Counted from the stretch's first letter, positions 50,938 through 60,051 are shown. The stretch is 64,000 nt of DNA from Gordonia amarae NBRC 15530 (GCF_000241345.1 NZ_BAED01000064.1:1-64000); one strand, 5' to 3'. Program-made: numbers and translations. The notes: generated by a model from the letters alone, not told the origin.

Positions 50938-52874
50938 CCGCTGCGCGACACACCACCAGACGCATGACCGTCTCGCAGGCGCTGATCGAGTTCCTGGCCC
51001 ACCAGTGGACCGTCGACGGCGACCTCCGCGAACGCACGATCGCGGGCACCTTCGGGATCTTCGGGCACGGCAACGTCGCCGGGATCGGGCAGGCGCTGCT
51101 GCAGGCCGCCGAGACCGAGGCCGGGTCGATGCCGTTCTTCCAGGCCCGCAACGAGCAGGCGATGGTGCACCAGTCGGTGGGTTACGCCCGGATGCACCGC
51201 CGCCGTGGCACTTTGGCATCGGCCGCGTCGGTGGGTCCGGGGGCGGCCAACATGCTCACCGGCGCCGCGCTCGCCACCGCCAACCGGCTGCCGGCGCTGC
51301 TGCTCGTGTCGGACACGTTCGCCACCCGCGTCGCCGACCCGGTGCTGCAACAACTCGAACACCCCCACGATCCGGGTATTCAGGTCTCGGAAGCGTTCCG
51401 GCCGCTGTCCCGGTTCTTCGACCGCGTGCAGCGGCCCGAGCAACTGTTCTCCATCGCGCTCGGCGCCATGCGGGTGCTCACCGACCCGGCCGAGACCGGT
51501 GCGGTCACCATCGCCCTCCCCGAGGACGTGCAGGCCGAAATGCTGGACGTGCCTGTCGAATTCCTGGCCGACCGGGAGTGGCACATCCGCCGTCCGCCGC
51601 CCGAACGTGGACCGCTGTCCCGCGCGGTCGAGGCGATCGGGGGTGCGCGGCGGCCGCTGCTGGTGGCCGGTGGCGGCGTGATCTACTCCGGTGCCGAGGA
51701 CGCGCTGCGCGAGTTCGCCGAGGCCACCGGGATTCCGGTGGCCACCACCCAGGCCGGCGGCGGCTCGCTGCCCTGGGATCATCCGCTGAATCTGGGCGGG
51801 GTGGGTGCCACCGGCTCGGCGGCGGCCAACGCGATCGCCGCCGAAGCCGATGTGATCATCGGGATCGGTACGCGCTACAGCGATTTCACCACCGCCAGCC
51901 GGACCGCCTTCCAGCACGAGGGGGTGCGGTTCGTCAACGTCAACGTCGCCTCGTTCGACGCCTACAAGCACGGCTCGCAACTGCCGGTGATCGCAGACGC
52001 CCGCGCCACCCTGGTCGAACTGCGTACCGCACTCGACGGGCAGCGGGTCGCCGCCGAGCACGCGTGGCATGCGCAGAACGTGAAGTCGGACTGGGATACC
52101 CAGGTGGACAGGGCTTTCGAACCCACCGGCGGTGAGCTTCCCGGACAGCCGGAGATCATCGGCACCATCAATGCGGCGATGGCCCCCGAGGACGTGATCA
52201 TCCAGGCCGCCGGATCGCTCCCCGGAGATCTCCAAAAGCTCTGGCGGGTACGGGATCCACTTGGTTACCACGTCGAGTACGCCTTCTCCTGCATGGGCTA
52301 CGAGATCGCCGGTGGTCTCGGCGCCAAACGCGGTTTGCTCGCCCTCGGCGACGACCGCGACGTCGTGGTGATGGTGGGTGACGGCTCCTACCTGATGTTG
52401 CACACCGAACTGTTGACGGCGGTGGCCGAACGCATCAAACTGATCGTCGTCATCATCCAGAACCACGGCTACGCCTCCATCGGGCACCTGTCGGAAACGG
52501 TTGGCTCCCAGCGCTTCGGCACCCGCTACCGGTACGCCGAACCGGCAGACGGCGACCGGGCCAAGGCCACCTTCGAACGCGGCGAGTTCCTGCCCGTCGA
52601 CCTGGCCGCCAACGCCCGCAGTTACGGCGTCGACGTCATCGACATCAAACCCGGACCTGATGCGCTGCAGGAGCTTTCGGAGGCAATCGGCACCGCCAAG
52701 GCCGCCGACGGCCCCACCGTCATCCACATCAACAGCGACCCGTTCGTGTACGCACCCGACGGTCACGGCTGGTGGGACGTGCCGGTGGCCGAGACCTCCG
52801 AGGTCGAGAGCACCCGCGCCGCCCGCGCCGAATACCTCGAACAGCAGCAGCTCCAGCGTCCCCTCATCGGCTGA
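50934..52874 (+). CDS. iolD: 3D-(3,5/4)-trihydroxycyclohexane-1,2-dione hydrolase
   Basis: 646 residues, a thiamine-diphosphate enzyme with the three domains of the acetolactate-synthase fold. The catalytic Glu lies in ARNEQAMVHQSVGYA, and the ThDP motif runs from VMVGDGSYLML to QNHGYASIG. It opens the cyclitol ring by hydrolysing the dione made by IolE. GTG 50934 overlaps the iolB stop and has AAGGAG at ideal spacing; the later in-frame ATG at 50964 is weaker. Cytoplasmic. Confidence 0.94.
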   Translation: MTAARHTTRRMTVSQALIEFLAHQWTVDGDLRERTIAGTFGIFGHGNVAGIGQALLQAAETEAGSMPFFQARNEQAMVHQSVGYARMHRRRGTLASAASVGPGAANMLTGAALATANRLPALLLVSDTFATRVADPVLQQLEHPHDPGIQVSEAFRPLSRFFDRVQRPEQLFSIALGAMRVLTDPAETGAVTIALPEDVQAEMLDVPVEFLADREWHIRRPPPERGPLSRAVEAIGGARRPLLVAGGGVIYSGAEDALREFAEATGIPVATTQAGGGSLPWDHPLNLGGVGATGSAAANAIAAEADVIIGIGTRYSDFTTASRTAFQHEGVRFVNVNVASFDAYKHGSQLPVIADARATLVELRTALDGQRVAAEHAWHAQNVKSDWDTQVDRAFEPTGGELPGQPEIIGTINAAMAPEDVIIQAAGSLPGDLQKLWRVRDPLGYHVEYAFSCMGYEIAGGLGAKRGLLALGDDRDVVVMVGDGSYLMLHTELLTAVAERIKLIVVIIQNHGYASIGHLSETVGSQRFGTRYRYAEPADGDRAKATFERGEFLPVDLAANARSYGVDVIDIKPGPDALQELSEAIGTAKAADGPTVIHINSDPFVYAPDGHGWWDVPVAETSEVESTRAARAEYLEQQQLQRPLIG

Positions 52875-52901
52875 ACACTCACCACCGCAAGGACTTACGA
52901 T

Positions 52902-53846
52902 ATGACCACCACCGAACACGCACCAGCTGCCGTCGGCGCCCACACCGAGGGCCTGCGCATCGGCACCGCCCCCGACTCGTGGGGTGTCTGGTTCCCCGAG
53001 CATCCGCGACAAACCCCGTGGGAGCGTTTCCTCGACGAGGTCGCCGACGCCGGCTACACCTACATCGAGCTCGGCCCGTACGGTTACCTGCCCACCGACC
53101 CGGCGCAACTGTCGGACGAACTCGCCAAGCGGAACCTGAAACTGTCCGGCGGCACCATCTTCACCGGCTTCCACAAGGGCGATGATCAGTGGGACCGTGC
53201 CTGGGGCCAGGCATCAAACATCGCGAAACTGGTGCGCGACATGGGTGCCGAACACATCGTCGTCATCCCGGACCTGTGGCGTTCGGACCTCACCGGCGAG
53301 GCGCTGGAACCGCGCACTCTCGAGGGCGAGCAGTGGGACCGGCTCGCCGTCGGCCACGACAGGCTCGGCAAGGCGCTGCTGGAGGAGTTCGGGGTGCACC
53401 AGCAGTTCCATTCGCACGCCGACAGCCACGTCGGCACCCGCCGCGAGGTGCAGCGGATCCTGGAGCTGACCGACCCGCGCTACTTCAACCTGTGCCTGGA
53501 CACCGGCCACTACGCCTACTACGGCGGCGACAACGTGGCCCTCATCGAGGCCCACCCCGACCGCATCGGCTACCTGCACCTCAAGCAGGTCGACCAGGAG
53601 CTGCTGTTCGAGGCGCTGAAGAACGACACCCCGTTTGCCGACTGCGCCGCCGAGGTGATGGTCGAACCACCCAGCGGTGTACCGGATTTCGCGCCCATCA
53701 TCGACGCCGTCAGCAAGATCGACTCCGACATCTTCGCGATCGTCGAACAGGACATGCCGGGCTGCGACGTCGACGCCCCGCTCGGCATCGCCACCCGCAC
53801 TCGCAAGCACATCTTCAGCTGCCACCACATGACCCGCAACGGCTGA
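52902..53846 (+). CDS. iolE: myo-Inosose-2 dehydratase
   Basis: 314 residues, xylose-isomerase-like TIM barrel. IGTAPDSWGVWFPEH at the N-terminus is diagnostic of IolE. Metal ligands are suggested by HQQFHSHADSHVGT, LCLDTGHYAYYGG and YLHLKQVD. It removes water from 2-keto-myo-inositol to form the trihydroxycyclohexane dione used by IolD. 27 bp after iolD. Confidence 0.93.
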   Translation: MTTTEHAPAAVGAHTEGLRIGTAPDSWGVWFPEHPRQTPWERFLDEVADAGYTYIELGPYGYLPTDPAQLSDELAKRNLKLSGGTIFTGFHKGDDQWDRAWGQASNIAKLVRDMGAEHIVVIPDLWRSDLTGEALEPRTLEGEQWDRLAVGHDRLGKALLEEFGVHQQFHSHADSHVGTRREVQRILELTDPRYFNLCLDTGHYAYYGGDNVALIEAHPDRIGYLHLKQVDQELLFEALKNDTPFADCAAEVMVEPPSGVPDFAPIIDAVSKIDSDIFAIVEQDMPGCDVDAPLGIATRTRKHIFSCHHMTRNG

Positions 53847-53877
53847 CGCCGCCGACCACCGAGGAGGGCCACACCCC

Positions 53878-54894
53878 ATGAGCACCAACGATCTTCGCGT
53901 CGGTGTCGTCGGCGCCGGAATGATGGGCGCCGACCACATCAAGCGCATCAACGCCACCATCGCCGGTGCGACGGTGTCGGCGGTCGTCGAACCCGACGAG
54001 CAGCGCCGGGCCGCGGCGCTCGCCACCGCGCCCGGTGCGGAAGGCTACGGGCGGCTCGAGGATGCCCTCGACGCCGACGCCCTCGACGCCGTGCTGATCG
54101 CCACCCCCGGCAAGTTCCACACGCCGGTGCTGCTGCCCGCGCTCGCCGCCGGGCTGCCCATCCTGTGCGAGAAGCCGCTCACCCAGGACCCCGAATCGTC
54201 ATGGGAAGTGCTCGAAGCCGAGCAGGCCACGGGCCGCAGGCTCATCCAGGTGGGGTTCATGCGGCGCTTCGACCCCGAGTACGCGGCGCTGCGCGAACTG
54301 ATCGCCGCCGGCAGCGCCGGTGACCTGCTGATGCTGCACTGCGCCCACCGCAACGCGAGCGTCCCCGACAGCTACATCCAGCCGATGCTGATCAACGATT
54401 CGGTGGTGCACGAGTTCGACGTGGTGCCCTGGCTCGCCGGCGGCTCGATCGTCAACGTGGAAGTGCGTGCGGGCAAACGCAACTCGCTGACCCCCGACCG
54501 GCTGCGCGAACCGATCCTGGTGCTGATGGAACTCGACAACGGGGTGATCGTCGACGTCGAGATGAACGTGTCCATTCAGTTCGGCTACCAGGTGGCCACC
54601 GAGGCGGTGTTCGAGAAGGGCGTGGCCCGCATCGGGCAGCCCGGCGGCCTGCAACTGTGGCAGGACGGCGCGTTCCGCATCGGCGAACACGCCGACTTCA
54701 CCACCCGCTTCGCCACCGCCTACGACAGGCAGGTGCAGGCCTGGGTCGACGCGGCCAGACAGGGCGGCATCGACGGGCCGTCGGCGTGGGACGGCTACAA
54801 GGTGGCCGTCGCCTGCCAGGCCGGGGTCAAGGCCCTGGAAAGCAGCGGCCCGATCGCGGTCGAACTGCCCCCGACGCCCGACTTCTACGCCTGA
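53878..54894 (+). CDS. iolG: Inositol 2-dehydrogenase
   Basis: 338 residues, Gfo/Idh/MocA family. Rossmann motif VGVVGAGMMGADHIKRI, catalytic CEKPLTQDP, and the inositol-type GFMRRFDPEYAALRE followed by NDSVVHEFDVVPWL with the catalytic Asp/His pair. It oxidises myo-inositol to 2-keto-myo-inositol with NAD, the entry step of the pathway. Third dehydrogenase of this family in the window but the only one with the full IolG signature and operon position. 31 bp after iolE, with GGAGG before the ATG. Confidence 0.94.
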   Translation: MSTNDLRVGVVGAGMMGADHIKRINATIAGATVSAVVEPDEQRRAAALATAPGAEGYGRLEDALDADALDAVLIATPGKFHTPVLLPALAAGLPILCEKPLTQDPESSWEVLEAEQATGRRLIQVGFMRRFDPEYAALRELIAAGSAGDLLMLHCAHRNASVPDSYIQPMLINDSVVHEFDVVPWLAGGSIVNVEVRAGKRNSLTPDRLREPILVLMELDNGVIVDVEMNVSIQFGYQVATEAVFEKGVARIGQPGGLQLWQDGAFRIGEHADFTTRFATAYDRQVQAWVDAARQGGIDGPSAWDGYKVAVACQAGVKALESSGPIAVELPPTPDFYA

Positions 54895-54906
54895 GGACAC
54901 CCGCTC

Positions 54907-55773
54907 ATGGTCCGTATCGCCCTCGACCCCACCCCGTACCACTCCACCCACGGCTTCCTCGACTTCTTCGACGTCGCCGCCAAGGCCGGCTACGAGTGGA
55001 TCCAGCTCACCCCGCACCCCGACTTCATCCCGTTCTTCTCCCACCCCCGCGTCGACCGCGCGTTCCTGAAGAAGGTGCGTGAGCGCGCGGCGTCGGCGGG
55101 TGTGGGCATCTCCTCGCTGCTGCCGGTGCAGCGCATCTCCTGGCCCGAGGAACTGCCCAGGGAGGCAGCGGTGCGCAACTTCCGGCGCATCATCGACATC
55201 GCCTCGGAACTGGAGGTGCCGGTGATCAACACCGAGTTCAGCGGCCGCCCCGAACGCGCCGAGGAATCCGAGGCCGGCTTCTACCGGTCGATGGAGACGC
55301 TGCTGCCGCTGCTTGAAACGGCGGGCGTCACCCTCAACTTCGACCCGCACCCTGACGACTTCGTCGAGGACGGCCTGGCCGCCTGGCAGATCCTGCGCGG
55401 CCTCGACTCCGCCGCCGTCGGCTTCGTCTACGTCGGCTCGCACACCTTCCACTACGGCGACCGGGCGGTGAGCCTGATCCCCGAACTCGGTGACCGGCTG
55501 CGCGCGGTGTACGCCGCCGACACCTTCGACCACCACCGCTCCCACGGCCTGCGCTACATCACCAACCCACCCGGCAACGCCGTCCGCGTCCACCAGCACC
55601 TGCGTATCGGCGACGGCGACGTCGACTGGACCGAACTGTTCACCACCCTGCGCGCCTCCGGTTTCCTCGACCGCGACGACGCCATCATCTGCTCCAACGT
55701 CTTCGCCGAAGACGAGCACGCCGACGAAACCTCCGAATACCAACTCGCCACACTCCGCGACCTCGTCAGGTGA
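54907..55773 (+). CDS. iolH: IolH-like sugar isomerase/epimerase
   Basis: 288 residues, xylose-isomerase-like TIM barrel lacking the IolE signature. MVRIALDPTPYHSTHGFLDF and LNFDPHPDDFVEDG, with a late HQHLRIGDGDVDW, match the protein after iolG in actinobacterial iol operons. The reaction is not established; isomerisation of an inosose (2-keto-myo to 1-keto-chiro) is plausible. Last gene of the operon, 12 bp after iolG, followed after 7 bp by a palindrome that may terminate transcription. Confidence 0.85.
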   Translation: MVRIALDPTPYHSTHGFLDFFDVAAKAGYEWIQLTPHPDFIPFFSHPRVDRAFLKKVRERAASAGVGISSLLPVQRISWPEELPREAAVRNFRRIIDIASELEVPVINTEFSGRPERAEESEAGFYRSMETLLPLLETAGVTLNFDPHPDDFVEDGLAAWQILRGLDSAAVGFVYVGSHTFHYGDRAVSLIPELGDRLRAVYAADTFDHHRSHGLRYITNPPGNAVRVHQHLRIGDGDVDWTELFTTLRASGFLDRDDAIICSNVFAEDEHADETSEYQLATLRDLVR

Positions 55774-55780
55774 CCACCAT

Positions 55781-55840
55781 TCCACCCATAACTGGAGGAT
55801 CCTCCCTTTGTTGACGGAGGATCCTCCGGTCTCGGGTGGA
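55781..55840. repeat. 60-bp palindromic repeat, copy 1
   Basis: Arms begin TCCACCC and end GGGTGGA; 21 of 25 arm positions pair around the loop CTTTGTTGAC, with GGAGGATCCTCC within each arm. The first 43 bases are identical to copy 2 at 56808. It lies between convergent iolH and the AbiEi-like gene and could serve both as terminator. Confidence 0.85.
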
Positions 55841-55845
55841 TCGAC

Positions 55846-56760
55846 CTATGCCGCAGACAGGCCGAGCCGGCGAAGCCAGTCGGCTACCAGTGGGACCACG
55901 CGATCGGTGAGCAGGTCGTCCCATACCCACCGGATCACCATCACGTCGAGCTTGCGTAAGGCGTCCTCCCGGGCCTTCTCGCGCCGGACGACGTCGAACG
56001 GTGTCTCCCCTGTACGGACGTACTTCTGGTACTTGACCATGCCGTCGAACTCGCCGACAAGCCGGCCGCACCATGTGTAGTCGCACCGTGCGACGAACCT
56101 GCCGTCGGCTCCGTGAAACTCCTGTTGGAGCCGTGGCACGGGGAGTCCGGCACAGATCATCTGGGCCCGGCCCCACGATTCGCCGGGATTCTCGGAGCCC
56201 GCATCGGCGAAGGCCAGTGCGCGCCGGGCGATCCCCACGCCTGCCCGAGTGCCGTCGAGGATCTCAGCGATGTCATCGGCCGTGACGCCGTTGCGGAGGG
56301 CGGAGTCCATGACCGCCAGCGCTTGCGCGAAGTCCGACGCACCACACGCCACGTCGGCCGCGGTCCGGGCAGGGGAAGTGACAGCCACCCCATCGACGAC
56401 CACGACTTCGGACGCGTCGAGATACCCCGGGTGCAGGTGCCGGCGAGCGCTGATCTTTCCGGCCTTCGCACCGCTGGTGGTGTGCACCTTGCTCAGGTCG
56501 GGCAGGAGCATGGCAAGCCCGTGTACGGAGGCTGCCGACTGGTGGCTCAGGACGTTCCCTTCTGTCAGGGTCGACGCGGCGATCGACCGCAACCGGTACA
56601 GCTCCGACGGTGTGTGGTCGCCGACGGCGAATGCTCCGGCCCAGATCTTGGTGAGTTCGCCCCGCTTCACGCCCTGGTTGAGCAGATAGTCGGACCAGCC
56701 GACGGAGAGCGCGGTGCGCCGATAGACGATGCCATGTTGATCCCGTGGATAGTTGTCCAT
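55846..56760 (-). CDS. AbiEi-like / DUF559 (Vsr-fold) protein
   Basis: 304 residues. An N-terminal winged helix resembling the type IV antitoxin AbiEi domain (IVYRRTALSVGWSDYLLNQGV, LTKIWAGAFAV) comes first, then the AbiEi-like HQSAASVHGL and TSPARTAADVA segments. The C-terminal part looks like a DUF559/PD-(D/E)XK nuclease fold: SWGRAQMI, CDYTWCGRLVGEFDGMVKYQ with the Asp and E-x-x-x-K-type residues, and REKAREDALRKLDVMVIRW. No AbiEii toxin gene is adjacent. ATG 56760 is chosen; ATG 56796 is possible. It is bracketed by two 60-bp palindromes, suggesting it arrived as a cassette. Function unknown, defence-related at best guess. Confidence 0.78.
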   Translation of the reverse strand: MDNYPRDQHGIVYRRTALSVGWSDYLLNQGVKRGELTKIWAGAFAVGDHTPSELYRLRSIAASTLTEGNVLSHQSAASVHGLAMLLPDLSKVHTTSGAKAGKISARRHLHPGYLDASEVVVVDGVAVTSPARTAADVACGASDFAQALAVMDSALRNGVTADDIAEILDGTRAGVGIARRALAFADAGSENPGESWGRAQMICAGLPVPRLQQEFHGADGRFVARCDYTWCGRLVGEFDGMVKYQKYVRTGETPFDVVRREKAREDALRKLDVMVIRWVWDDLLTDRVVPLVADWLRRLGLSAA

Positions 56761-56807
56761 GAGAATCAGACGCACCGGACCCCCTGTTGGATCCATCGAA
56801 CTTTTGT

Positions 56808-56867
56808 TCCACCCATAACTGGAGGATCCTCCCTTTGTTGACGGAGGATCTTTCAGTTTCTGGTGGA
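56808..56867. repeat. 60-bp palindromic repeat, copy 2
   Basis: Same unit and orientation as copy 1; bases 56808-56850 are identical to 55781-55823 (43 of 43). The right arm has diverged to about 16 of 22 compared with copy 1, though the GGTGGA end is kept. It sits in the divergent gap before the AAA ATPase gene, where a terminator is not needed. Confidence 0.85.
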
Positions 56868-56921
56868 TCCACAGTTGGTTGACCGACGCGGACCGGGCCT
56901 CCCCGCGGCTAGGCTGGGCGG

Positions 56922-58592
56922 GTGAGTTTTCGTGACGACCTCGCGCTGACCCTGCGGGCCCGGTTCCCGATCCTCTACGTCGAATCGTTCGAGGAACAGC
57001 GGGTGCTGGCCGAGATCTCGATGGTGGCCGGGTCGGGGGAGCAGGTGCGCACCGTCCGCGCGGTGCACGCGTGGTCGACGACCTCGGGCGTGGTGACCCA
57101 GAACGGGGCACCGGCCTCGGGCACCACTGATCCGCGGGCGGCGCTCGAATGGTTCCGGCGCAATCAGGAGCCGTCGCTGCTGGTGATGCGGGACCTGCAC
57201 GCCTTCCTCGGTGACGACCGGCGGCCCGCCGACCCCGCCCTGGTGCGCACACTGCGCGACCTGGCGAGCGAACTGCAGGCGGGTGCAGTGGCCCGCACCC
57301 TGATCCTGGTGTCGCCGGTGCTGCGGATTCCGCCGGAACTCGACAAGGACATCACCCTCCTCGACTTCCCGCTGCCCACTGAAGCCGAGATCCGGGCGGT
57401 CCTCGACGGCATGATCGCCGCCAACGCCGGCGGCGGCCGCATCGCGATCGGTGTCGACGCCGTGGGCCGCGAACGGCTCGCCAAGGCGGCGCTCGGACTC
57501 ACCCTCAACGAGGCCACCAACGCGTTCGCGCGGGCGATGGTCAACAACGGCGATCTCGGCGTCGACGACGTGCATTCGATCATGGAGGAGAAACGGCAGA
57601 CGGTCCGCAAGGCGGGTCTGCTGGAGTTCGCGTCGGTGGACATCGACCTCGACGACGTGGGCGGGCTGCAGAACCTGAAACGGTGGCTGTACAAGCGCAA
57701 CGGGTCGTGGCTTGCCGAGGCTCTCGAGTACGGGGTGTCCGCACCCAAGGGCGTGCTCATGACCGGCGTTCCGGGCTGTGGAAAGTCGTTGACCGCCAAG
57801 GCGATCGCCGCCGCGTGGGAGCTGCCGCTGGTGCGGATGGACATCGGTAAGGTGTTCGCCGGGCTGGTCGGCTCGTCGGAGCAGAACATGCGCACCGCCA
57901 TCCGCACCGCCGAGGCCACCGCGCCGTGCGTGCTGTGGATCGACGAGATCGAAAAGGGTTTCTCCGGTCTGGGTTCCGGCGATTCGGGAACGTCGACACG
58001 GGTGTTCGGCTCGTTCCTCACCTGGATGCAGGAGAAGACGGCGCCGGTGTTCGTGATCGCCACCGCCAACAAGGTCGACGCGTTGCCGCCGGAGTTCCTG
58101 CGCAAGGGCCGGTTCGATGAGATCTTCTTCGTCGACCTGCCGACCGCCGCCGAACGCCGCGACATCTGGGAACTACACCTGACCAAACGGCTGCGCGACA
58201 ACAAGGCCGCCGGCCTGGCGATCACCCCGGAACTGCTCGACAGCCTCGCCGACATCACCGAGGGCTACACCGGCGCCGAAATCGAACAGGCCGTCATCGC
58301 AGGGCTTTTCGACGCTTTCAGCGAGCGCAGGCAGATGACCGGGGTGGATCTGCGGCGGGCGGTGGCCACGATGGTGCCGCTGTCGGTGACGCAGGCCGAG
58401 CAGATCTCCGCGATCCGCGGCTGGGCCGCCGACCGGGCGGTGGCGGCGACGTCGGCCGAGGACCGGGCAGGCTACACCACCGCCGCGTCGGCCGCACCCG
58501 CCGAGCCCACCGGACCGGACGGCTCCGGACCCCAACTCAAGCTGGTACCAAGCGATCCCACAACCCGTGGCGGAAGAACGGTGGATTTCTAG
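56922..58592 (+). CDS. AAA ATPase of the Ycf46 type
   Basis: 556 residues. The N-terminal 260 residues match the inactive-looking Ycf46 N-domain (ARFPILYVESFEEQRVL, LVSPVLRIPPELDKDI). A full AAA module follows: Walker A G282-VPGCGK-S289, Walker B WIDE with D341-E342, Ser/Thr sensor in VIATANKVDALPPE, and arginine-finger region LRKGRFDEIF. A Pro/Ala-rich tail ends the protein. Ycf46 is conserved in cyanobacteria and plastids, with unclear function. GTG start. Head of a five-gene operon with DUF1257-like and DUF2997-like genes, as in cyanobacteria. Confidence 0.88.
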   Translation: MSFRDDLALTLRARFPILYVESFEEQRVLAEISMVAGSGEQVRTVRAVHAWSTTSGVVTQNGAPASGTTDPRAALEWFRRNQEPSLLVMRDLHAFLGDDRRPADPALVRTLRDLASELQAGAVARTLILVSPVLRIPPELDKDITLLDFPLPTEAEIRAVLDGMIAANAGGGRIAIGVDAVGRERLAKAALGLTLNEATNAFARAMVNNGDLGVDDVHSIMEEKRQTVRKAGLLEFASVDIDLDDVGGLQNLKRWLYKRNGSWLAEALEYGVSAPKGVLMTGVPGCGKSLTAKAIAAAWELPLVRMDIGKVFAGLVGSSEQNMRTAIRTAEATAPCVLWIDEIEKGFSGLGSGDSGTSTRVFGSFLTWMQEKTAPVFVIATANKVDALPPEFLRKGRFDEIFFVDLPTAAERRDIWELHLTKRLRDNKAAGLAITPELLDSLADITEGYTGAEIEQAVIAGLFDAFSERRQMTGVDLRRAVATMVPLSVTQAEQISAIRGWAADRAVAATSAEDRAGYTTAASAAPAEPTGPDGSGPQLKLVPSDPTTRGGRTVDF

Positions 58593-58593
58593 A

Positions 58594-59082
58594 ATGAGTA
58601 TCTCGATTGTGCTGATCCCCGCGGCCATCGCCGCCGCCACCTGGGCCGCGAGCCACGGCGAGAAACGGGACTCGGAGGGGCGGACCGTGATCGGGGTGTC
58701 GACGCGGATGCGCGACGTCGGCCTGCTGACCGAGGCGCTCGCCGACACCAGGGCTGTGGTGACACAGCGCTCCGACGACAGCCTGATCGCCCGGTGGCAG
58801 AACGTGTCCGCGCACTTCCACCGCGACCCCGCCCGCGCCGATGCCGCCTGGGAGGTGGATTTCATCGGACAGGGGCGAGCGGAGCGACGGGAGTTGTCAC
58901 AGGTTACCGAGGAATCGGTGCAGGGGATTGTTGCCGCGGTCGACGCCGCGTACGGGCGCCGGGTGCAGCAGGCGGTGCTCACCCGGCTGCGGGAACGGGC
59001 GCCGCAGGCCGGGATGACCATCGCCTCGGAAACCGTCGACGACACCGACACGGTCACCGTCGTCCTGGATCTGGCGGTGTGA
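58594..59082 (+). CDS. DUF1257/Ycf35-like protein
   Basis: 162 residues. A hydrophobic N-terminal stretch (ISIVLIPAAIAAATWAA) could be a signal anchor, which normal Ycf35 lacks. The rest, with STRMRDVGLLTEALADT, DAAWEVDFIG and YGRRVQQAVLTRLRERAPQAG, has the order and spacing of DUF1257. It starts one base after the AAA gene and overlaps the DUF2997 gene. The family assignment rests on moderate similarity plus the exact gene order seen for ycf46-ycf35 neighbours, so it should be profile-checked. Confidence 0.65.
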   Translation: MSISIVLIPAAIAAATWAASHGEKRDSEGRTVIGVSTRMRDVGLLTEALADTRAVVTQRSDDSLIARWQNVSAHFHRDPARADAAWEVDFIGQGRAERRELSQVTEESVQGIVAAVDAAYGRRVQQAVLTRLRERAPQAGMTIASETVDDTDTVTVVLDLAV

Positions 59083-59300
59083 GCGTGAGCAGCGACAGAA
59101 AACAGATCGTGCTCACGGTCGCCGCCGACGGAACGGTGCGCGCAGAGACGAAAGGTGTGGTCGGTCCGTCGTGCCTCGATCAGATCGCCGTCCTGGAAGA
59201 CCTGCTCGAAGCGACGACCGTGACCAGCGAGTTCACTCCCGATTACCACCGGACCACCGTGTCGGACACAGCCGAGGACATCGATGAGCTCTACCACTGA
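59079..59300 (+). CDS. DUF2997 small protein
   Basis: 73 residues. KQIVLTVAADGTVRAETKG, VGPSCLDQIAVLEDLLE and FTPDYHR follow the DUF2997 pattern (strand, Gly-Pro-x-Cys, amphipathic helix, acidic/aromatic end). The conserved Cys in GPSCL may bind metal or a cofactor. GTG 59079 overlaps the preceding stop (GTGA); GTG 59085 is an alternative. It travels with DUF1257 and Ycf46-type AAA genes; function unknown. Its 3' end overlaps the next gene by 17 bp. Confidence 0.78.
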   Translation: MSVSSDRKQIVLTVAADGTVRAETKGVVGPSCLDQIAVLEDLLEATTVTSEFTPDYHRTTVSDTAEDIDELYH

Positions 59301-60051
59301 CCCGCGCTGGGTCGACCCGTCCGCCGCCGCGAGGCTGGCGGATCGCAAGTGGCGCTGGAAGAACAGTATCTGGGTATTCGCGCCGGCCCTCTGTCTCGGT
59401 TTCGTCTCGTGCGCCGGATTCATCTACGCCGCCAACAAGGTCCACAACCGTAAGTGGACCGTCTACGCGGTGATCTCGACGGTGGTCACTCTGGCGGTGT
59501 GCCTGTGCGCGTTCATCTTCGAGACCGACGATCACAAGGTCGCCGACTGGGCGATCAACCTGGTCCTGGTGTCGTGGATCCTGCACCTGATCGCCGGAAT
59601 ATCGCTGCGCAACAACTACTTGCGGCTGCTGGCACAACGGCAGGCCCAGGATGAGCTGGCCCCGTTCGGGATCCCACCGCTCGCCCCCGCACCCACCTAT
59701 CCGCCCCCGCCCACTCCTGCCGCACCCGCACCGGTTCAGGGTCTTGTCGGCATGAACGACTTCTACGCTCCCACGCCCGCGCAGCTCGACATCAACTCGG
59801 CGTCGGCGGCCGAACTGTCGGCCACCACCGGCCTCGGCCCGGCGCAGGCCGATGCGGTGATCGCCGCCCGCACCCGCGTCGGCGGCTTCCGCTCGTTCGA
59901 AGAGATCGCCGCGTCGGCGGGTCTGGCGCCACACCACCTCGCCCGGCTCCGGGAGGTGTCTTTCGGTCCGTCGCAACCGGATCCGGGCTCGGCGCCGCAC
60001 AACCCGCCCCCGCCACCCCCGGTACCGGGAGGCCGGATCCTTGATATCTGA
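59284..60051 (+). CDS. Membrane protein with ComEA-like helix-hairpin-helix domain
   Basis: 255 residues. Three hydrophobic helices lie at about 30-50, 59-77 and 89-106. A Pro/Ala linker (PPLAPAPTYPPPPTP) leads to a HhH pair: INSASAAELSATTGLGPAQADAVIAARTR and FRSFEEIAASAGLAPHHLARL, with the GLG turn expected of DNA-backbone binding, and then a Pro-rich tail. By topology the HhH domain would be cytoplasmic, unlike ComEA, which is outside. It sits between the DUF2997 and radical-SAM genes, overlapping both, so it likely works with the AAA complex. Confidence 0.82.
   Translation: MSSTTDPRWVDPSAAARLADRKWRWKNSIWVFAPALCLGFVSCAGFIYAANKVHNRKWTVYAVISTVVTLAVCLCAFIFETDDHKVADWAINLVLVSWILHLIAGISLRNNYLRLLAQRQAQDELAPFGIPPLAPAPTYPPPPTPAAPAPVQGLVGMNDFYAPTPAQLDINSASAAELSATTGLGPAQADAVIAARTRVGGFRSFEEIAASAGLAPHHLARLREVSFGPSQPDPGSAPHNPPPPPPVPGGRILDI

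Noticed and set aside
54199..55785. 528-codon minus-strand open frame opposite iolG and iolH
   Set aside because: Spans two well-supported genes of the other strand and has low-complexity Val/Gly/Asp sequence only.
56761..57252. N-terminal extension of the AbiEi-like open frame across the palindrome into the AAA gene
   Set aside because: It would translate the palindrome and antisense AAA sequence; the natural-looking N-terminus begins at 56760 or 56796.
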